Origin: Varroa destructor
Taxonomy: Eukaryota > Arthropoda > Arachnida > Mesostigmata > Varroidae
NCBI RefSeq assembly: GCF_002443255.2
Contig: NW_019211457.1
Coordinates: 339,303 to 403,302 of the forward strand
DNA length: 64,000 nt
Direction of reading: 5' to 3'
Shown here: positions 10,803-22,884 of the stretch, piece after piece
Layout of the letters: each line of letters begins with the position of its first letter
How positions within the stretch are numbered: position 1 is the stretch's first letter
The notes under the pieces: model-generated
Database searches by the model: none
Seen by the model: the letters and a program-made list of their open reading frames with translations, nothing else
What the model was told of the DNA's origin: nothing
Program-made: the position numbers and the translations under genes

Positions 10803-11020
10803 TGGCCGAACGCAGCATTGGGGTCATCCGGTACGTCGTTACGGTGCCTAATACACGAACAGCTATGGCTAGAACGCATCATTCGCACGAAAGGCCTTTG
10901 ATGGAAGGCTTGAAAAATGCAGGAAATTCTTCTACCGTTCGAAGCTCATTCGCCTGCCAAGAAGAAAATTTAACTTCTGCTAATTCCCCGTATCTGTTGT
11001 CGTTTTTCTGGATGTATGAG
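10803..11020 (+). CDS. candidate internal exon
   Basis: GCGGCCTGTCAG opens and TATGAG|GTATAA closes a 72-codon frame. It contains AERSIGVIRYVVTVPNTRTA, then a His/Ser-rich middle and SPYLLSFFWMYE. A minus-strand ORF (10612-10827, ATG start) overlaps the left end and is a weaker rival. No domain is recognised. Confidence 0.38.
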
Positions 11021-11441
11021 GTATAATAAAAACGCCAATTATTTCATTGGGTTGTATGAGCAAATAAACCACTTAACATCGTAATAAATATTTGTAGGAG
11101 AAGCTCTTAGCTAAATCGGACAGCGCCTGCTTTTGCGCCAATGTTCAATCAGCTTTATTTTAATTTTGATCTTTTCTGATAGTTGTATCAAGCCCTTTTG
11201 GGCCTATCTCTATTAGTTTTGCGCTACTACTTAATATTAAATAGCATATCATAAAAAAATAAAACTGTCTTTCGCAATCGGAGTCCGTCTGCTCAAAGTA
11301 AGCAGTACTTTGGCTCTAGCTGTCAGTGATTTAGACACGTATATCTACAACAGTTACTGCAAATATCACCTAACGGTTCAACTTAAGTATCAAAACTTTG
11401 TTCAAATTTACCGCGTCGAAACTAATAGTAGCAATTGCATT

Positions 11442-11811
11442 CTACGCTGATATTAATTTCCATCTTGTTATTTCTATGACAGTTGTATGACGTTTGTTAC
11501 AGCCCAGAAGCGACTTATATAAGGAACCGTCACGGATTTTCGCTAACACATAATCAGGTTTCGCTAACGCGGTTGTTCCCGACCAGTCGGTCCCCGTGCT
11601 GGAAATAGACATCAAGCTGCCGTCAGCTAAATTGGTAGCGTCCTCAGGCAGCCTTACTGGCGCCGTAAAGGGAAGCTTCGCTCTCAAAGACTTTAGGAGG
11701 TAACAGCGTCAAGCAGCAAACGGCGAACGTCAGACCGGCAGACGTAACGTTTCTTTCACTGGCGAACCCGCCCGTCGGTCTTGAGGGTACGCCATAGTGA
11801 AACAGAAGATT
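11442..11811 (-). CDS. coding-like region, exon or frameshifted pseudogene
   Basis: From TTCGTTAG (11812) one minus frame is open for 51 codons (NLLFHYGVPSRPTGGFASER ... SEASLYGA) and meets a donor GGCGCCA|GTAAGG at 11657. A second frame, overlapping by about 15 codons, continues as VRLPEDATNLADGSLMSIS to a stop at 11442. So this is either an exon (11658-11811) with its intron, or one older reading frame broken by a shift near 11650. Confidence 0.35.
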
Positions 11812-12205
11812 CTAACGAAATATTGCGAACGCTCTCTTGCGTCCATCAACGCCACCGAAACGAAAGGAACAAATGCAATAGTAATGATAACGATCGTTTT
11901 ATGCAACAGCAGTAACCGCAGAAGTTATAAAAATTGATCATCCAACAGGTCCAGTCGGACAGAAGAACGTGACGTATAATTGGCCAAAAATATTCAGCAA
12001 CTCCGGAGCAGGCAGCAACGAGCAAACGACTTCGCACAGCCTTGTCAAGGTCGGCGCCAAGAATCCGCGTCGCTTCGGCGGTCGGTGTAGTTGGAGTAGG
12101 ATCCGGCGAAAAGAAGAAAGCAACGAAGACGCTCGCTTGACGCTACCGATGTTCTTGTTTACTACGACAGTTTCCATTTTGTTGCGAAAAAGGCACTGTT
12201 GCTTT

Positions 12206-12279
12206 GAGCCAGTATTTATTACCGAACAAACAGGTAATTAGCGATCGGATGTGGTCTAGGTTCGAAACCGGGCGGGGAC
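12206..12279 (+). repeat. tRNA-like SINE head
   Basis: Starts GAGCCAGTATTTATT and carries a B box GGTTCGAAACC at 12259-12269, about 50 bases downstream of the A-box region. The first part aligns by eye with the element at 2487. The sequence after the B box is unrelated to that element's body, so this is either another subfamily or a truncated copy. Confidence 0.45.
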
Positions 12280-12796
12280 ACTCAGTTTTTCGCGAATAGT
12301 GCGCGTCAACAATACTGAGTGTACGAATCCTGAACATTTATTTATGTCCAAATAATTGCTAACAAGAGCTACGCGTACATGTCCCGTAACTGAGAAACGT
12401 AAGGAACGTAACAATTTGACTGTGGATAGCAACGTACATTTTAGGCAAGAATGACGTTAGATAGAATTTGCGCATTTGGACCGACCTTTTTCCCTAATAT
12501 TCAAATATCTCGTGAGGGAAAATCAGATAATGATAATTAGTGCAATATGTGTTTTATAAGCAGGACACATTAGAGTAACAGCCCTGCAATACTATTTTTC
12601 TAGCACGGATTCCCTCTGGTACACATTATCGTATCAATCTAAAATGCGTGTTGCATATGTTTATTATTATCATCATTACCATATATTTTAATATTATCAT
12701 TGCCTCGTTGCGCCGAACAAGATCCTCCTTTTTGTGACGTACAACCGATTATTCATCTTAGCTTTTGTTAATAGGCCACAGTTTCGATTTATCGCA

Positions 12797-13115
12797 TTAC
12801 GTGTAGGTGCAAACTTCCACGCTTTTGGCATGTTGAGTTTGACCATCTTCCTCATGGCGACCTATCAGACCTTTTTGCGACCTGCGTAGCCAATCTATGG
12901 AGCCGGCGGCTGGTACCGATCGAAAACTTCTAATAACTGCAATGACGAAAACGCTGACAGTAGCACAAACAGCAACAACAAAAACAATAGTATGCGGCTC
13001 AAAAAACCCAGCTGTGATGTCAGTCCACGACCAAAGCAGATACCCCCTATTTCGCGGCTTTCTCACAATAACATTTCCTCCTCTTTTCTCTTTCCCGTCG
13101 CCTTGACTGCACTTC
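12797..13115 (-). CDS. candidate terminal exon of a membrane protein
   Basis: AACAACAACAG opens a frame of about 106 codons ending at TAA (12797). It begins basic (KCSQGDGKEKRGGNVIVRKP), then has a clear membrane-spanning stretch (IVFVVAVCATVSVFVIAVI), then a charged tail. The frame is open for about 20 more codons upstream of the acceptor. On the minus strand an ATTAAA lies roughly 110 bases downstream as a possible poly-A signal. No family is recognised. Confidence 0.42.
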
Positions 13116-13495
13116 CTGTTGTTGTTCTTATTACGTAGACGGTGGACATTATGTTATTGTGGTTGCGTTTGGTCTGGCCAAGGACCTGCGAAACGGCAAT
13201 GCTCCTATCGGACTAGACGAGCGCGGTCTCATTCATTGCGTTTGTGTCTGACAATAAAACCCGGTCTGGTGGGCCCAGCTCACTATGTCCAGATTCACTG
13301 AAAGACAAAAATTGAACAATTTTGGGCAGCGCCCGAAATTATGGAGATAGTAGTTGCAAAAAGGGATATCTTGCTCTCTGAGAATAACATACTTTTTTTC
13401 TGCCAAATCACTAATTTGTAGCAGCTTAGCACTTTGATCGAAAAATATATTCTATTTATCTCACGCGTGGGTGTGGGCTATTTTTGAGATCTCAG

Positions 13496-13635
13496 ATACA
13501 CAGCTCATTCGCAGCAGTAGATTAGGTCAAACTGCTGCTTATTTGACGTATTCTTTGGTCGACCTTTGCTTGTCCGAGGCGCCTCACAACTTAACGTTTC
13601 GAAGTCTCTCTAAGTTTAACTGCGGATGCCGCGAG
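13496..13635 (+). CDS. candidate internal exon
   Basis: A T-rich tract and GATCTCAG open a 46-codon frame, the only open one, that stops exactly at CGCGAG|GTGAGT, a near-perfect donor. The peptide includes TQLIRSSRLGQTAAYLTYSL and CLSEAPHNLTFRSLSKFNCG, with four cysteines. No domain is recognised. Among the better splice-bounded candidates. Confidence 0.48.
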
Positions 13636-13949
13636 GTGAGTGCACCGGGCCTCATAACCACGCAACCTCCGTATCTACGTACCTCTGGCTTTGTTTCATT
13701 TGCAAATTACAGTGCCTTTAAAGAGATGTACCCATAAACCGCGTCAACTTTCTTTCTTTTACTTGTCCCTGTCTAGTCAATCCAAATTGGACGCTCCTTT
13801 TGATATAGTAGCCGTGGCGGCAGTAGCGCAAAGCCGAGGACGGACGACGCTGCCCTAGTGGAGCAGTGACACAGCGTCCAAACGACAAGACAAATGAGAA
13901 ATCCCGAAGAAGGCGAAGACCAAGAAGATAAGAGTGACATAGGAAAGGT

Positions 13950-13950
<1 letters not shown>

Positions 13951-13994
<44 letters not shown>
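13951..13994. repeat. (CA)22 microsatellite
   Basis: Forty-four bases of uninterrupted CA repeat, followed by GACACATATACA. The overlapping minus-strand Cys-Val ORFs at 13718-14130 come from this repeat. Confidence 0.97.
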
Positions 13995-13999
<5 letters not shown>

Positions 14000-14184
14000 A
14001 TATACAGGTGACAAGCAGACAGATATGAGTGAAGACAAAATTCTGGTCCATCAACAGCGCGCTCTCCGCTGGAGCACGGAGGGAACACAAAGCGACTGTC
14101 TCTGTATCTAGATGGTGGGGTGGAAAGCATAGAAAGGAATATAACTAGCCCTAAGCGCTGAGTACGAGGAGAGACACTCGAGGC

Positions 14185-14502
14185 ATGTGGTGGTCTGGTA
14201 CCGCGCGCGCCGATAGAACTCGACGGACTGAATTGGCGGCTAGATTAGCTTATCGATGCCGAATACGGTTAGAACTGGTACTGGTAACGAATGCAGGGTT
14301 ATCGCGCGTAAGCTATAAAACCAAGCCGGTGTTACGGCCGATGTTGATGTTCGATTATGTGTACAATCCAAGTCGGACTGCAAGGCGGAAAAATTTAAAA
14401 ACGTTTCAAAAATCTCGAAAGTGCAAAAATAAAAGATCCGAAACACGTGTATGCGGCATATTTGACCGGCAACCATTTGTCTATCTTATTCTACGAAAGT
14501 AG
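14185..14502 (+). CDS. ORF of 105 codons, possible exon
   Basis: An ATG-started frame rich in Arg and Lys (RLAYRCRIRLELVLVTNAGL, later NLKTFQKSRKCKNKRS). An internal CGC|GTAAGC at about 14308 could be a donor that shortens it. ORFs of this length are expected by chance in the window, so support is weak. Confidence 0.27.
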   Translation: MWWSGTARADRTRRTELAARLAYRCRIRLELVLVTNAGLSRVSYKTKPVLRPMLMFDYVYNPSRTARRKNLKTFQKSRKCKNKRSETRVCGIFDRQPFVYLILRK

Positions 14503-15287
14503 AAAAAAATTAAAATCCGATTTTTTTCCTGATCTTGAACTTTTCGTTTGGTGTGATAGGGGCTATGTTTTTCGGTCAGGCAATAGATAATGTTGGGTTA
14601 ACATAACGTGCTGACATCAAAAGTGGTTCTATTGGGTTTGTTGATTTATGACGGTGAGGGTGGACTACGTGGACAAATTACTCGACCTGCGAAGACCTGC
14701 CTTTTCGCCTTGAGGACCAACTGGAAACTGATGTAACTGGTGCAGAGGATAAAGGACTGTGACCTTTTAGTGGTAGACGATGTTCCAGCAAACAAATTGG
14801 ATACAAAGTAGTTGAGTGTCATCGTGATCTCTATCCAAGGTAGGTCCAGTTAGGAAAGCTTGAGTGAATGATGTTTTGTTGACAAGAACCCGACTTGAAG
14901 AAGCGAATGACTGACATTTTTCGTTTGAGCTTCTTCTGGAGGAAAGGTCTGTTTTGAAGAATGGAATATCGTTTCCACAGTAAATCTACTATAATATTAT
15001 TAACTTAAGTGAACTTTTCACCAGTTTTGATAAAGATTTAATTTCCAATTTATTTTGGATTTTCGAAAAGTCGATAAAGAAATTCGCTTTCTTAGAAATA
15101 ATTGAAAACACTGTTTCTATGTGAGCTTATATACAACATATACTTTATTATATAGTTTATATATAACAAAGTTTCACTGGGCACGTCGCAAGTGTGAACC
15201 TTATCGTGTGGACCTAACATCTAAAAATAGATATTTCGAGTTTCATGTCGAGAGCTGCATCAGTATCGCATTATGCTGCCTATTCCA

Positions 15288-15354
15288 AGATTTGAACCCA
15301 AAACCTTCGTGTCCTAAAGCTCAGACGGTCTTTGATGTGCTTACGATCTACTAG
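15288..15354 (-). repeat. tRNA-like SINE head
   Basis: On the minus strand an A-box-like TAGTAGATCGTAAGC is followed about 35 bases later by a B box GGGTTCAAATCT. The spacing suits a tRNA or tRNA-derived SINE. The arms pair poorly, so it is probably not an active tRNA. Confidence 0.38.
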
Positions 15355-17470
15355 ACGATGTTCGAGCTCAGGTACGTTTCCAATACCTATGTATAACTAT
15401 CTACATGCCTGGTACATTTTCGACTACTTCACTGACGAGTGCTGAGACTTTAAGCTTCAAAATATTCCTATTCCAATTACATTATCGCAGCATCGATAGT
15501 ATGCTCTGGCTCCTCATCGAGGTTTTATATCTGCCTTCAGATATTAGAGTTATTAAGCGCTGCGAGTTGAAGTATAAGATAGCATGTGTCACCTTGTGCT
15601 GTAGTTTTCTATTTTAATGGCTGAATAAAACAGTCCTGATTTTGGATGAAGTGAAGGCATATACTGCAATCTGCATTGTATTTTGGTTCTACCAAAGGTG
15701 ACACACACCACAAACGCAACGATACTGACTGCCAAATGTTGTCATCGATAAATGTTTCTGTATTAAAAACTCTTAGAACGCATTGTATGTCACTTTTCGT
15801 GGTTAAAATATCTGTGTTGAGCTTTTGCGGTGCACAAAGACGCTATAATTGTACAAACGTATGATTGCCGTTATTACTGTTATTATTACTGGTTAATTAT
15901 GACTTGACCTTGAAAGCTAAGCTTTCAAATGAATAGCGAAGATCAAGAATAGTGAAGATTCCTGACTGACGCTACGCAAAATGCTTTTGACTTGACTGGA
16001 AATTTATGAAGAAATTTTAAATTTCTCACAAGTATCCCGGGTTAACTTTATGATGTTGATCAGTGTATCAGCTCTGAGAGTTTGGAGCCATTGGAGAAGC
16101 TAATTTCAGATGAAGCTTCAATTTATCGTAACATTCCTCGCGAACAAAACTGGTCCGTAGAGTATTTTTAATTTGTTTATAAGGTCACCGTTAAATAAGT
16201 GTTATCAGGTGATATTCTGTTGTGACAGTCTGTGTATTCAAGAGGCGCCGATTATCTACGGAAATCGACTTGAATTCAAGCAGATGTCGTTGCGCGCTGC
16301 TGGCCTGAACGCTACGTGAGGTCTTCATCTTCTGGCAATAGCGTGCCCACATACGAACTTTTTTTTAGTGCTTTCTGGTAAGGGGAAGTGTGGGGAGAGC
16401 GGGGGAAGCTAAAAAGCGAAAAAAAAAAAAAAAACAGAAAGAAAGCGACAATTTTCAAATCGGGGGGAAAACGACCAATTCATCTTGACATCGTTTATTT
16501 CCGTCGCCAATATTGTAACGACTGCTAATAAATGCTTATGTGCCGTGTTCGATTTGACCCCTGCTACTGATAACAGGCATTTGTCTAGAGGTCGTACAAC
16601 GGCAAGCGAATCTCGGAATACGTTCGCTTCTGTTCGATTTCAGTGATTTCTTTTGGCGGAATTTTCGTTTGTTTGACGCGGCACGGCCGTTGGATTAGGG
16701 CTGGATAGCAGCTGTTGCTACGACACTACTTTGTTCCCATTGATCCCTTCTGTTCGGTTGAAGGGGCCTAGTTATTGTTATTATTTGGGTTTGCCAAAGC
16801 AGGGTTATGAACGGTGAAAAAAAAAAAAAGGGAATATCTTAATCCAAAAAAACTCATACATCTTCCATTTCGCGCTACGCATTCACAGATATCTGTATAA
16901 TAGATGTGTATGACATACGAGAAGATGTGTGCACATTTTTTTGTCAGATTTATGCGGCACATAAATTCGGTAAGCGTTTCTAACGAAGCGTATGCGAAAA
17001 TAGAGATATCTCAACGTTGAAGCGATTTGTGGCCATGACACACGTCGAGATCACTGAATATGTACAGGTGCTCATAAGAGCAGCAACTTCACATCTAAAA
17101 CATGACGAGAAACACCCTGAGCTGCTTGACGAGAAATTGTTATGATGAGTCGTTGAATTAGAGGGCAAACGAGCTTGTTTCAATATGTACCTATGACCTT
17201 ATTCGATTGTTTACTATAAAGAAGCGTTGAAATATCTTTCCCACAGTTAATTTTATTTGTGGAGTCGATTGAACGGTCTGTTTTCAAGAGCAATATGGGT
17301 CTATAAATGGAAAAAGGTCGTCTTCAAACAATTCCATCGCACAGTTACACGACACGTTTGATTAAGCGGAGAAACAAACATGTACACCGTCATAGCCGAT
17401 CTTATCGGGTGTGGATTAGGTAACGCAATTTGTATAGGACCGCTTGCACGAGACCATATTGATTACTTAC
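15355..17470. other. mostly non-coding stretch
   Basis: Holds two short plus ORFs (15405-15617 and 15676-15864) without good splice sites, a 19-base palindrome (TTGAAAGCTAAGCTTTCAA, about 15911-15929), A-runs at about 16420 and 16818, and a 22-base segment at about 16947-16968 between TTTTTTTGTCAG and GTAAGC that could be a microexon. Confidence 0.4.
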
Positions 17471-17585
17471 GTTATTTAAGACAAACAAATGCGGCCCAAA
17501 ATTCTTTTGCCAACTATCCTGTATCTTTCCGATGACGCCGATCCGAAGGAAGGGGTTAATTTGTTGATTTCCCACACAAAATCGT
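17471..17585 (-). CDS. candidate internal exon
   Basis: Ends at AATAAC|GTAAGTAAT, a consensus donor. The frame that meets it reads RFCVGNQQINPFLRIGVIGK, then IQDSWQKNFGPHLFVLNN. Its acceptor (TCTGAAG) is weak; a better one (CTTTCGTCTGTAG) lies eight bases upstream but gives other frames, all open for part of the span. The strand looks right; the frame is uncertain. Confidence 0.35.
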
Positions 17586-17919
17586 CTTCAGAACTACAGA
17601 CGAAAGATAAATGTTCAAATCGATGATGGGGTAGCGGCAGGGTGACTGCTTGCCACCCCGACAGGGTGCCCCAACCGGAAAAAGTGAAAAACCTCTTACG
17701 ATTTGAGAGATGCTCGGTTTGTGTAGTCTGAGCTGGATATCTGAGGCTAAAAAATGAAACTTCCATATAGTTTTGGTAAACTCAAAGCTCAGTATAGCCC
17801 TTGACATTTACTACACGTTTGGCGTATTCGATTTTCTCTTTTGTCTATTTTAGATTTGCCTTATCCAAAGGAACTAAAATACCCTTCTGTATCCAATAAC
17901 TTTTGTTCTTTCAACTTAC

Positions 17920-17978
17920 TCGAACTGCCAACCTCATACCAAAATGTATTATTGCTATTAAAAAATATTCCTCGACTG
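17920..17978 (-). CDS. candidate short exon with strong splice sites
   Basis: TTTATTTTCCTTTTAG is a textbook acceptor and TTCGA|GTAAGT a good donor, 59 bases apart. Two frames are open: VEEYFLIAIIHFGMRLAVR and SRGIFFNSNNTFWYEVGSS. The second leaves one base, which could join the acceptor at about 17593. It may belong with the minus-strand candidate just downstream. Confidence 0.45.
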
Positions 17979-19098
17979 CTAAAAGGAAAATAAATCTAGA
18001 GGACAAGCGGCCACCATACACGCAAATTTCCTGTCGCGGACACTTCTCCGTTATATTGATACTAGAAGAAAAAAACTAGCGGTTTACGACCATTTTGCGA
18101 CACGTTCGACGGCATGCATAAGCAGTTAAAGGGCGAAGGAAACAGGCAACAACAACAATAATAACAGCTCTCGTATAGAAATTTTCTGGTTTTCTAAATC
18201 CTGCCAACAACACCACATAAAATGATATCAAAGCGCAAAAATTTCGCGTTCAAAGTCCTGCCTTTTTGTTCAATTCTTTATTGTGGCCGTTTGTGCCATA
18301 AAGCTCGTGGAAACTTCGGGGACCGAGTGCACCTAAATGCGGGCTGTGCTTTGAAAGGGGTGTACGTTTAAGCGCTACTAGTAACGCTAGAAGAAAATCT
18401 GTCGTGTTCTTAGAAACAAAAAGTAGCAAACTTGTCATAGTGCGAAAACGATGCGTCGTTCTCGCTCTATTGAGAAATGAGCTCTTATCCAATCTTCCCT
18501 GTTCAACAAATCCCTATTGAGAAAGAACTTTTTTTTTGCCTGCAGTTGACAGTCGACGTTATGACAGATGTTTCATGTGGCTTGTGAAAGAGATTTTAGG
18601 AGGATTTCCATGGGGAGACCGGAAGATCGTTAATAGAATTAAAAGTTGGCTTTAAAAATGAATAAACATGGCTCAGAAAACTATTTTTGATACATCTGGA
18701 TTTTCGCTATAGAAATCAACGGTCGTTTTAACTAGAGGAATATCAGTTGTCCAGATAAGCTCCAACAATTAGTGGCTTGCTCGTCCTTGTTGCCATTGGT
18801 CTTTTTGGCAGCTTTGAGCCTTTTGCGTTTTGGGGGACCTTTAGCCTGCTGTCATGCCAAAATTTAATTTCGCTTAATTTGTTTGTAATATTCCTCGGCG
18901 TACGGTTACTATTGAAAAAGCCATTTGTGGTTATTGTAGTGATATTTCTAAATAGTTTAAATTTAGAATTGAAGTTGTAATGTGACTCTCAGAAACAATA
19001 CTTCCAGCGTGTACAAAGAAATTTGGTTAATAATAAAGTTCAGGTTATACGAATACAAAGCATAAGAAAGTGCATGAGGTGCCGTGTCCTACACACGC

Positions 19099-20340
19099 TG
19101 GACTATCGAAAAGGTACCGACCGTTTTTGAGCCAAAATTGAAGCAAATATTTTTTTTATATCTAGTAAATAATATTACTTAGCTAAATATGGGCCATTTG
19201 GATCAATGGTCTTCATCATAATCCCATCTCTGTAAAACTTTTGTGGTCTCTGGGCGAAAAAAGCGACAAGTGCTATTGCGTCCGTCCATTGAAGCTGAAT
19301 TAACACCATCAAAACGGTTCTGCGGAGACAAAAACAGATGGTAGTCTGATGGTGCAAGACCCGTGCTACACGGCGGTTGCATTATCAAAGTTTTCTCAAT
19401 ATAATACATCAAGCTATATATATCTTAATAGAATATACCAGGATTTTTCAATAGAGTATATCGGCATGTAGCTGAAAATGTATGTCATGGTAGAAGAGGA
19501 CCCCCTTCATGTTCACCAGTTCCAATCGATCTTTTTCAATGGCTTGTTATAATCGCGTTAGTTGTTGACAGTAAAGGCCCGAATCAGCTCTTTTGTCGAG
19601 CGACAGTAACTCATGATGGCCAGTTCCTTTCCGATCCCACCAAGTACATAGCGTCGTTTTCTTTGGCGTCCTTCCGAGTTTTCCCACAGATTGTGGGGCA
19701 TTTTTGTTATTTGCACGTTATTATTGCATGTAATTTTTTGTCGCCTTACACGTGGATCGATTTCATTGCATTTCTATAAAATTTCGCAGACCGAACAGTT
19801 ACGATCAAATAAATCCCTTTTCGTCAAGCCGTACGGCGCCCAAATATCGAACTCTTTCGTAGCAAGCTTTCTCCAAGTAACTTTAAAAAATTGTCCGGTT
19901 TAAAAAAAATGTTTAGATCCTTGCCAATATCATGGCTATTAACAGTCGGCCTTTCCAAAGTTTCACGATAATTTCGTCAATTTTTTCTCATTGATCCACC
20001 GCTAAAAGGCTGCCATTTCATATCGGAACTTTTGGTACGAGATGGCGGAAGTATTGGGATTTTGGTTAGTTCTGTATTTTACACCATAACTTATTTATGG
20101 GCCCGGTAGTATTTGTGTTTTTAAGTATTATAACAACTATTACTATAAGTGGAAATCTTTGTAGAGATTTCTCTCATGCTCAAAGTACTTCATCTTAAGT
20201 GCGAATAAAAGCACTTTCATTGTGTTTCAAATAACGACCTTCAAATGACATTCACGTCAACCTGACTTACGTTACTTATGATATGTAACTCTAAAGTCCT
20301 CACCTAGTAAAGGGAACGTTCAATCTTTTCCGACCAATAT
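19099..20340 (-). mobile_element. degenerate mariner (Tc1/mariner) transposon
   Basis: Broken minus-strand frames match mariner transposase in order: EFDIWAPYGLTKRDLFDRN and NEIDP (about 19750-19880), TLCTWWDRKGTGHHELLSLD and YCQQLTRL with a stop (about 19550-19680), FYHDIHF at the second catalytic Asp, APSDYHLF at the third Asp (DD34D type), and FFAQRPQKFYRDGIM near the C-end. At least one stop and one frameshift inactivate it. Similar inverted ends containing GAAAAG (19099-19126 and about 20313-20340) give a length of 1.24 kb, typical of mariner. It cannot make active transposase. The exact ends are uncertain. Confidence 0.86.
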
Positions 20341-20500
20341 ATATCTTTATTTGAAAAAGATCCTTATTTTTGTTAGGAGGTAAAAACAAAAAATCAGCTC
20401 TAAGAGATTACTTTGAAAATGTAATAGTTTTTATTTTGAAAAAATAAAGCAAAGGTACGTCAGGACATATTCAAGTTGCCAAGGCGCTGGTCCTACTCAC

Positions 20501-20695
20501 CATCAATGCAAATAGGCTCGCAAGCAGTGAACTCTGACGCCTGTTGATCAGCCGCAGTACGTGCGACCAACCACATGGTTTATTATATCGTAGAAATGCA
20601 CGATTTAATTTAATTCTGCCCAGGATGATCGCGCATAGATGTACCTCCTCTTTTCTGTGCGTACGCCTCGGGCGATACCAGTGCCAAATTGTCAC
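20501..20695 (-). CDS. candidate internal exon
   Basis: Ends at TTGATG|GTGAGT, a consensus donor; opens after GATAGCAG. All 65 codons are open in phase 0: IILGRIKLNRAFLRYNKPCG, then VLRLINRRQSSLLASLFALM, basic and amphipathic. The acceptor lacks pyrimidines. A second frame with donor GGAG|GTACAT (about 20646) is a shorter alternative. Confidence 0.33.
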
Positions 20696-21428
20696 CTGCT
20701 ATCGTCAAGTTAACTGGCAAATGAATTTAATGTAATAGTGGAATATCCAACCGGCGACGCCAATCCTGGTAAGCGCCTGTTCCCTCGTGTCGCCGCAGCA
20801 CGCGACGAACTACCTGAATATTTATAACATTACTTGTAAATAATCTCATATATCTGCGCGTTCAAAAACTGTATGTTTCTGCAACGGGTTCAGAGAAATC
20901 GAAAAGCTGATCTGTTTTCAACGTCCTTCTCCCAAGGTGCGTTTTCTGTGAAGAACTCTTCGTATCTCAAGACGTCGCGATTATCGGAAAAAGGACCTCA
21001 CCACTTTTTTTTATATCACTATTTACGATAGATAGAGGCCTGTATAATAGAATTTATGCGCCGACCAATCTATGCGCACACTTATGACGCTTTGTGCGCG
21101 AAGTGCGCCTGTCTCACAGCTGCATGTTTTGTCATTGTTAGTGTTCTGTGAACCCGAGGTGAAAGCAGGCATCGGATTGTTACAGAATAATTGCTTAGAA
21201 AATAGTCTCTTCGAGTGTTCTTTGACAGAAAATATACAGATGATAATGGCTATAGGCTAACGGTAGTGTTGCTGGTGATTCTTGAGGAATCGCGAAAACG
21301 ATGTCAGAGAACGACGAACTACTGATGTAGCGCAGAGAACTACGGCAGGAAGATGGACAGCTGGAAATAATCTATTGGCTATAAGAACGGTCTGAGGCGC
21401 AGTACGGCCCACCCTGTTGAATTTGTAC

Positions 21429-21482
21429 CTGCCCAATGCTGCAGTAAACATGAACGCCTTAGTCGCTATTTGGCCAGGCATC
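21429..21482 (-). CDS. candidate short exon
   Basis: TTCTAATGTAG opens and TTGGGCAG|GTACAAA closes 54 bases reading MPGQIATKAFMFTAALG. Both junctions resemble consensus. The ORF also runs on for 57 codons past the donor. Short, so low certainty. Confidence 0.28.
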
Positions 21483-21818
21483 CTACATTAGAATATACTA
21501 TATTATGCATAGAGTAGCCGGTTTACACCGATGATAAAGGCTCTTTTTTGGGTGAAGGGAGGGTAGTAATTGTTGACTTAAACCAACAATTGCGGCCGTA
21601 GGACTCGCTAACGACCCTCCATCAAGGTTAGAGGTCTTATCGTAATCTAAAATAACTTTGTTTACCCCTAATAGGCATATGTCACGGCATTTTTGACGCA
21701 TGTCCCTATACAAGCTGAGAATTCGGTTTTCGTGGATACGTAGACGTGTGCATAATCATTATCTCGAATATGTACCCTATTCTTTTGATGATGACGATGA
21801 TCGTCACACCGCATACAG

Positions 21819-21887
21819 GGTATCTATAGCCGTGATGTCGACCGTGGGCCCGTTACTACACCGGATGGATCAGAGGACTCAGTGTAC
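21819..21887 (+). CDS. candidate internal exon, phase 0/0
   Basis: ACCGCATACAG opens and GTGTAC|GTAAGTGC closes exactly 23 codons: GIYSRDVDRGPVTTPDGSED, then SVY. RNY codons dominate, and there is a stop in the same frame just upstream of the acceptor, as expected at an intron edge. An overlapping ATG ORF in another frame (21700-21891) is less likely. No domain is recognised. Confidence 0.48.
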
Positions 21888-22596
21888 GTAAGTGCCTCAA
21901 TAAATGTCCCCCAAGCCATATAGATAGAGCCGATTTTCCTTAATATTTTATTTTACACGCACTTCTCAACAAACGATCGAGCTGGCCATTAATCAGTGTT
22001 CTTCAACAATTACTTCTATTCACGATCAGATAAGGTTGACCGTCACTCCAGATAATTCCCCAATTTAAACATCTACTCAACATGCAATAAAGTTGTATCA
22101 AAGCAATGAGCAATGACATTTAAAACATCCAGTTCTATTACGATTACCACATACTTCATTCCTCTAGAACGTCGTCCAGAGAACTTACAGGGGCGTCTTT
22201 CAGCGCTCAGGTATGGAGCGATCCAGTTTTCGCGACCGTGAGAAGATCGCTCCTGTCGACGCCATCTCCAGCGTCGCTGCTACTGTTGCTGCCGCCCCTG
22301 AATCTGCGCCGTTAATATTTGCCTCGTATCGAAGATTACCATCGGTCCTGAACCCCTTATCCACTATATAACTACGACCCTTCCATTGCTTCGTCGGCCG
22401 CAATAACTACAACGGCCTTAAACAGGACGTAGCGAGTCCGTAGAATACTTTCGTCTGCGATCACCACTTATCTCTGATACAGTCAATATCGTGCTGATGT
22501 TCCATCAAGGGCCACTAGCAGTGATCCCAATCGAATCGGATTCTGTGTAGATCTCTATTGAATCCGCTTTCTTTCTCCTTTGTCTCTTCACGTTTG

Positions 22597-22621
22597 CGCG
22601 GGCGGGCGGGCGGGCGGGCGG
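22597..22621. repeat. (GGGC)n short tandem repeat
   Basis: About six GGGC units in otherwise AT-rich DNA. On the complement it reads as an Arg-Pro-Pro-Ala run in the 22505-22759 frame, which I do not call a gene. Confidence 0.9.
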
Positions 22622-22884
22622 ACGTTCGTGCTTTCGCCTGCTGGCGCCTATTTGTCCACCATCTGCTGGTAACGCCGATCCTTCAGTTGTTGATACTACT
22701 ACGCTACTGGCTGAGCTGCGGTTGAAATCGACATTGGTATTACTAATGGTCATCATCATTTAAAATCGTCTTTCTCCTTCTACATATACATACATATGTA
22801 AGGTGTGACTTTATGCATCATTGTGCCTATTCGGTAATTAAGGCAACATTTGCCAATAGGTAAATGACCGTTGTTTACTCACAG

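Noticed and set aside
10612..10827. 71-codon minus ORF starting at ATG
   Set aside because: Overlaps a plus-strand candidate with a better acceptor and donor; length is within chance. It could still be real.
13718..14130. Three minus-strand ORFs with long Cys-Val runs
   Set aside because: All come from the (CA)22 repeat; a dinucleotide repeat of this kind has no stop in any frame.
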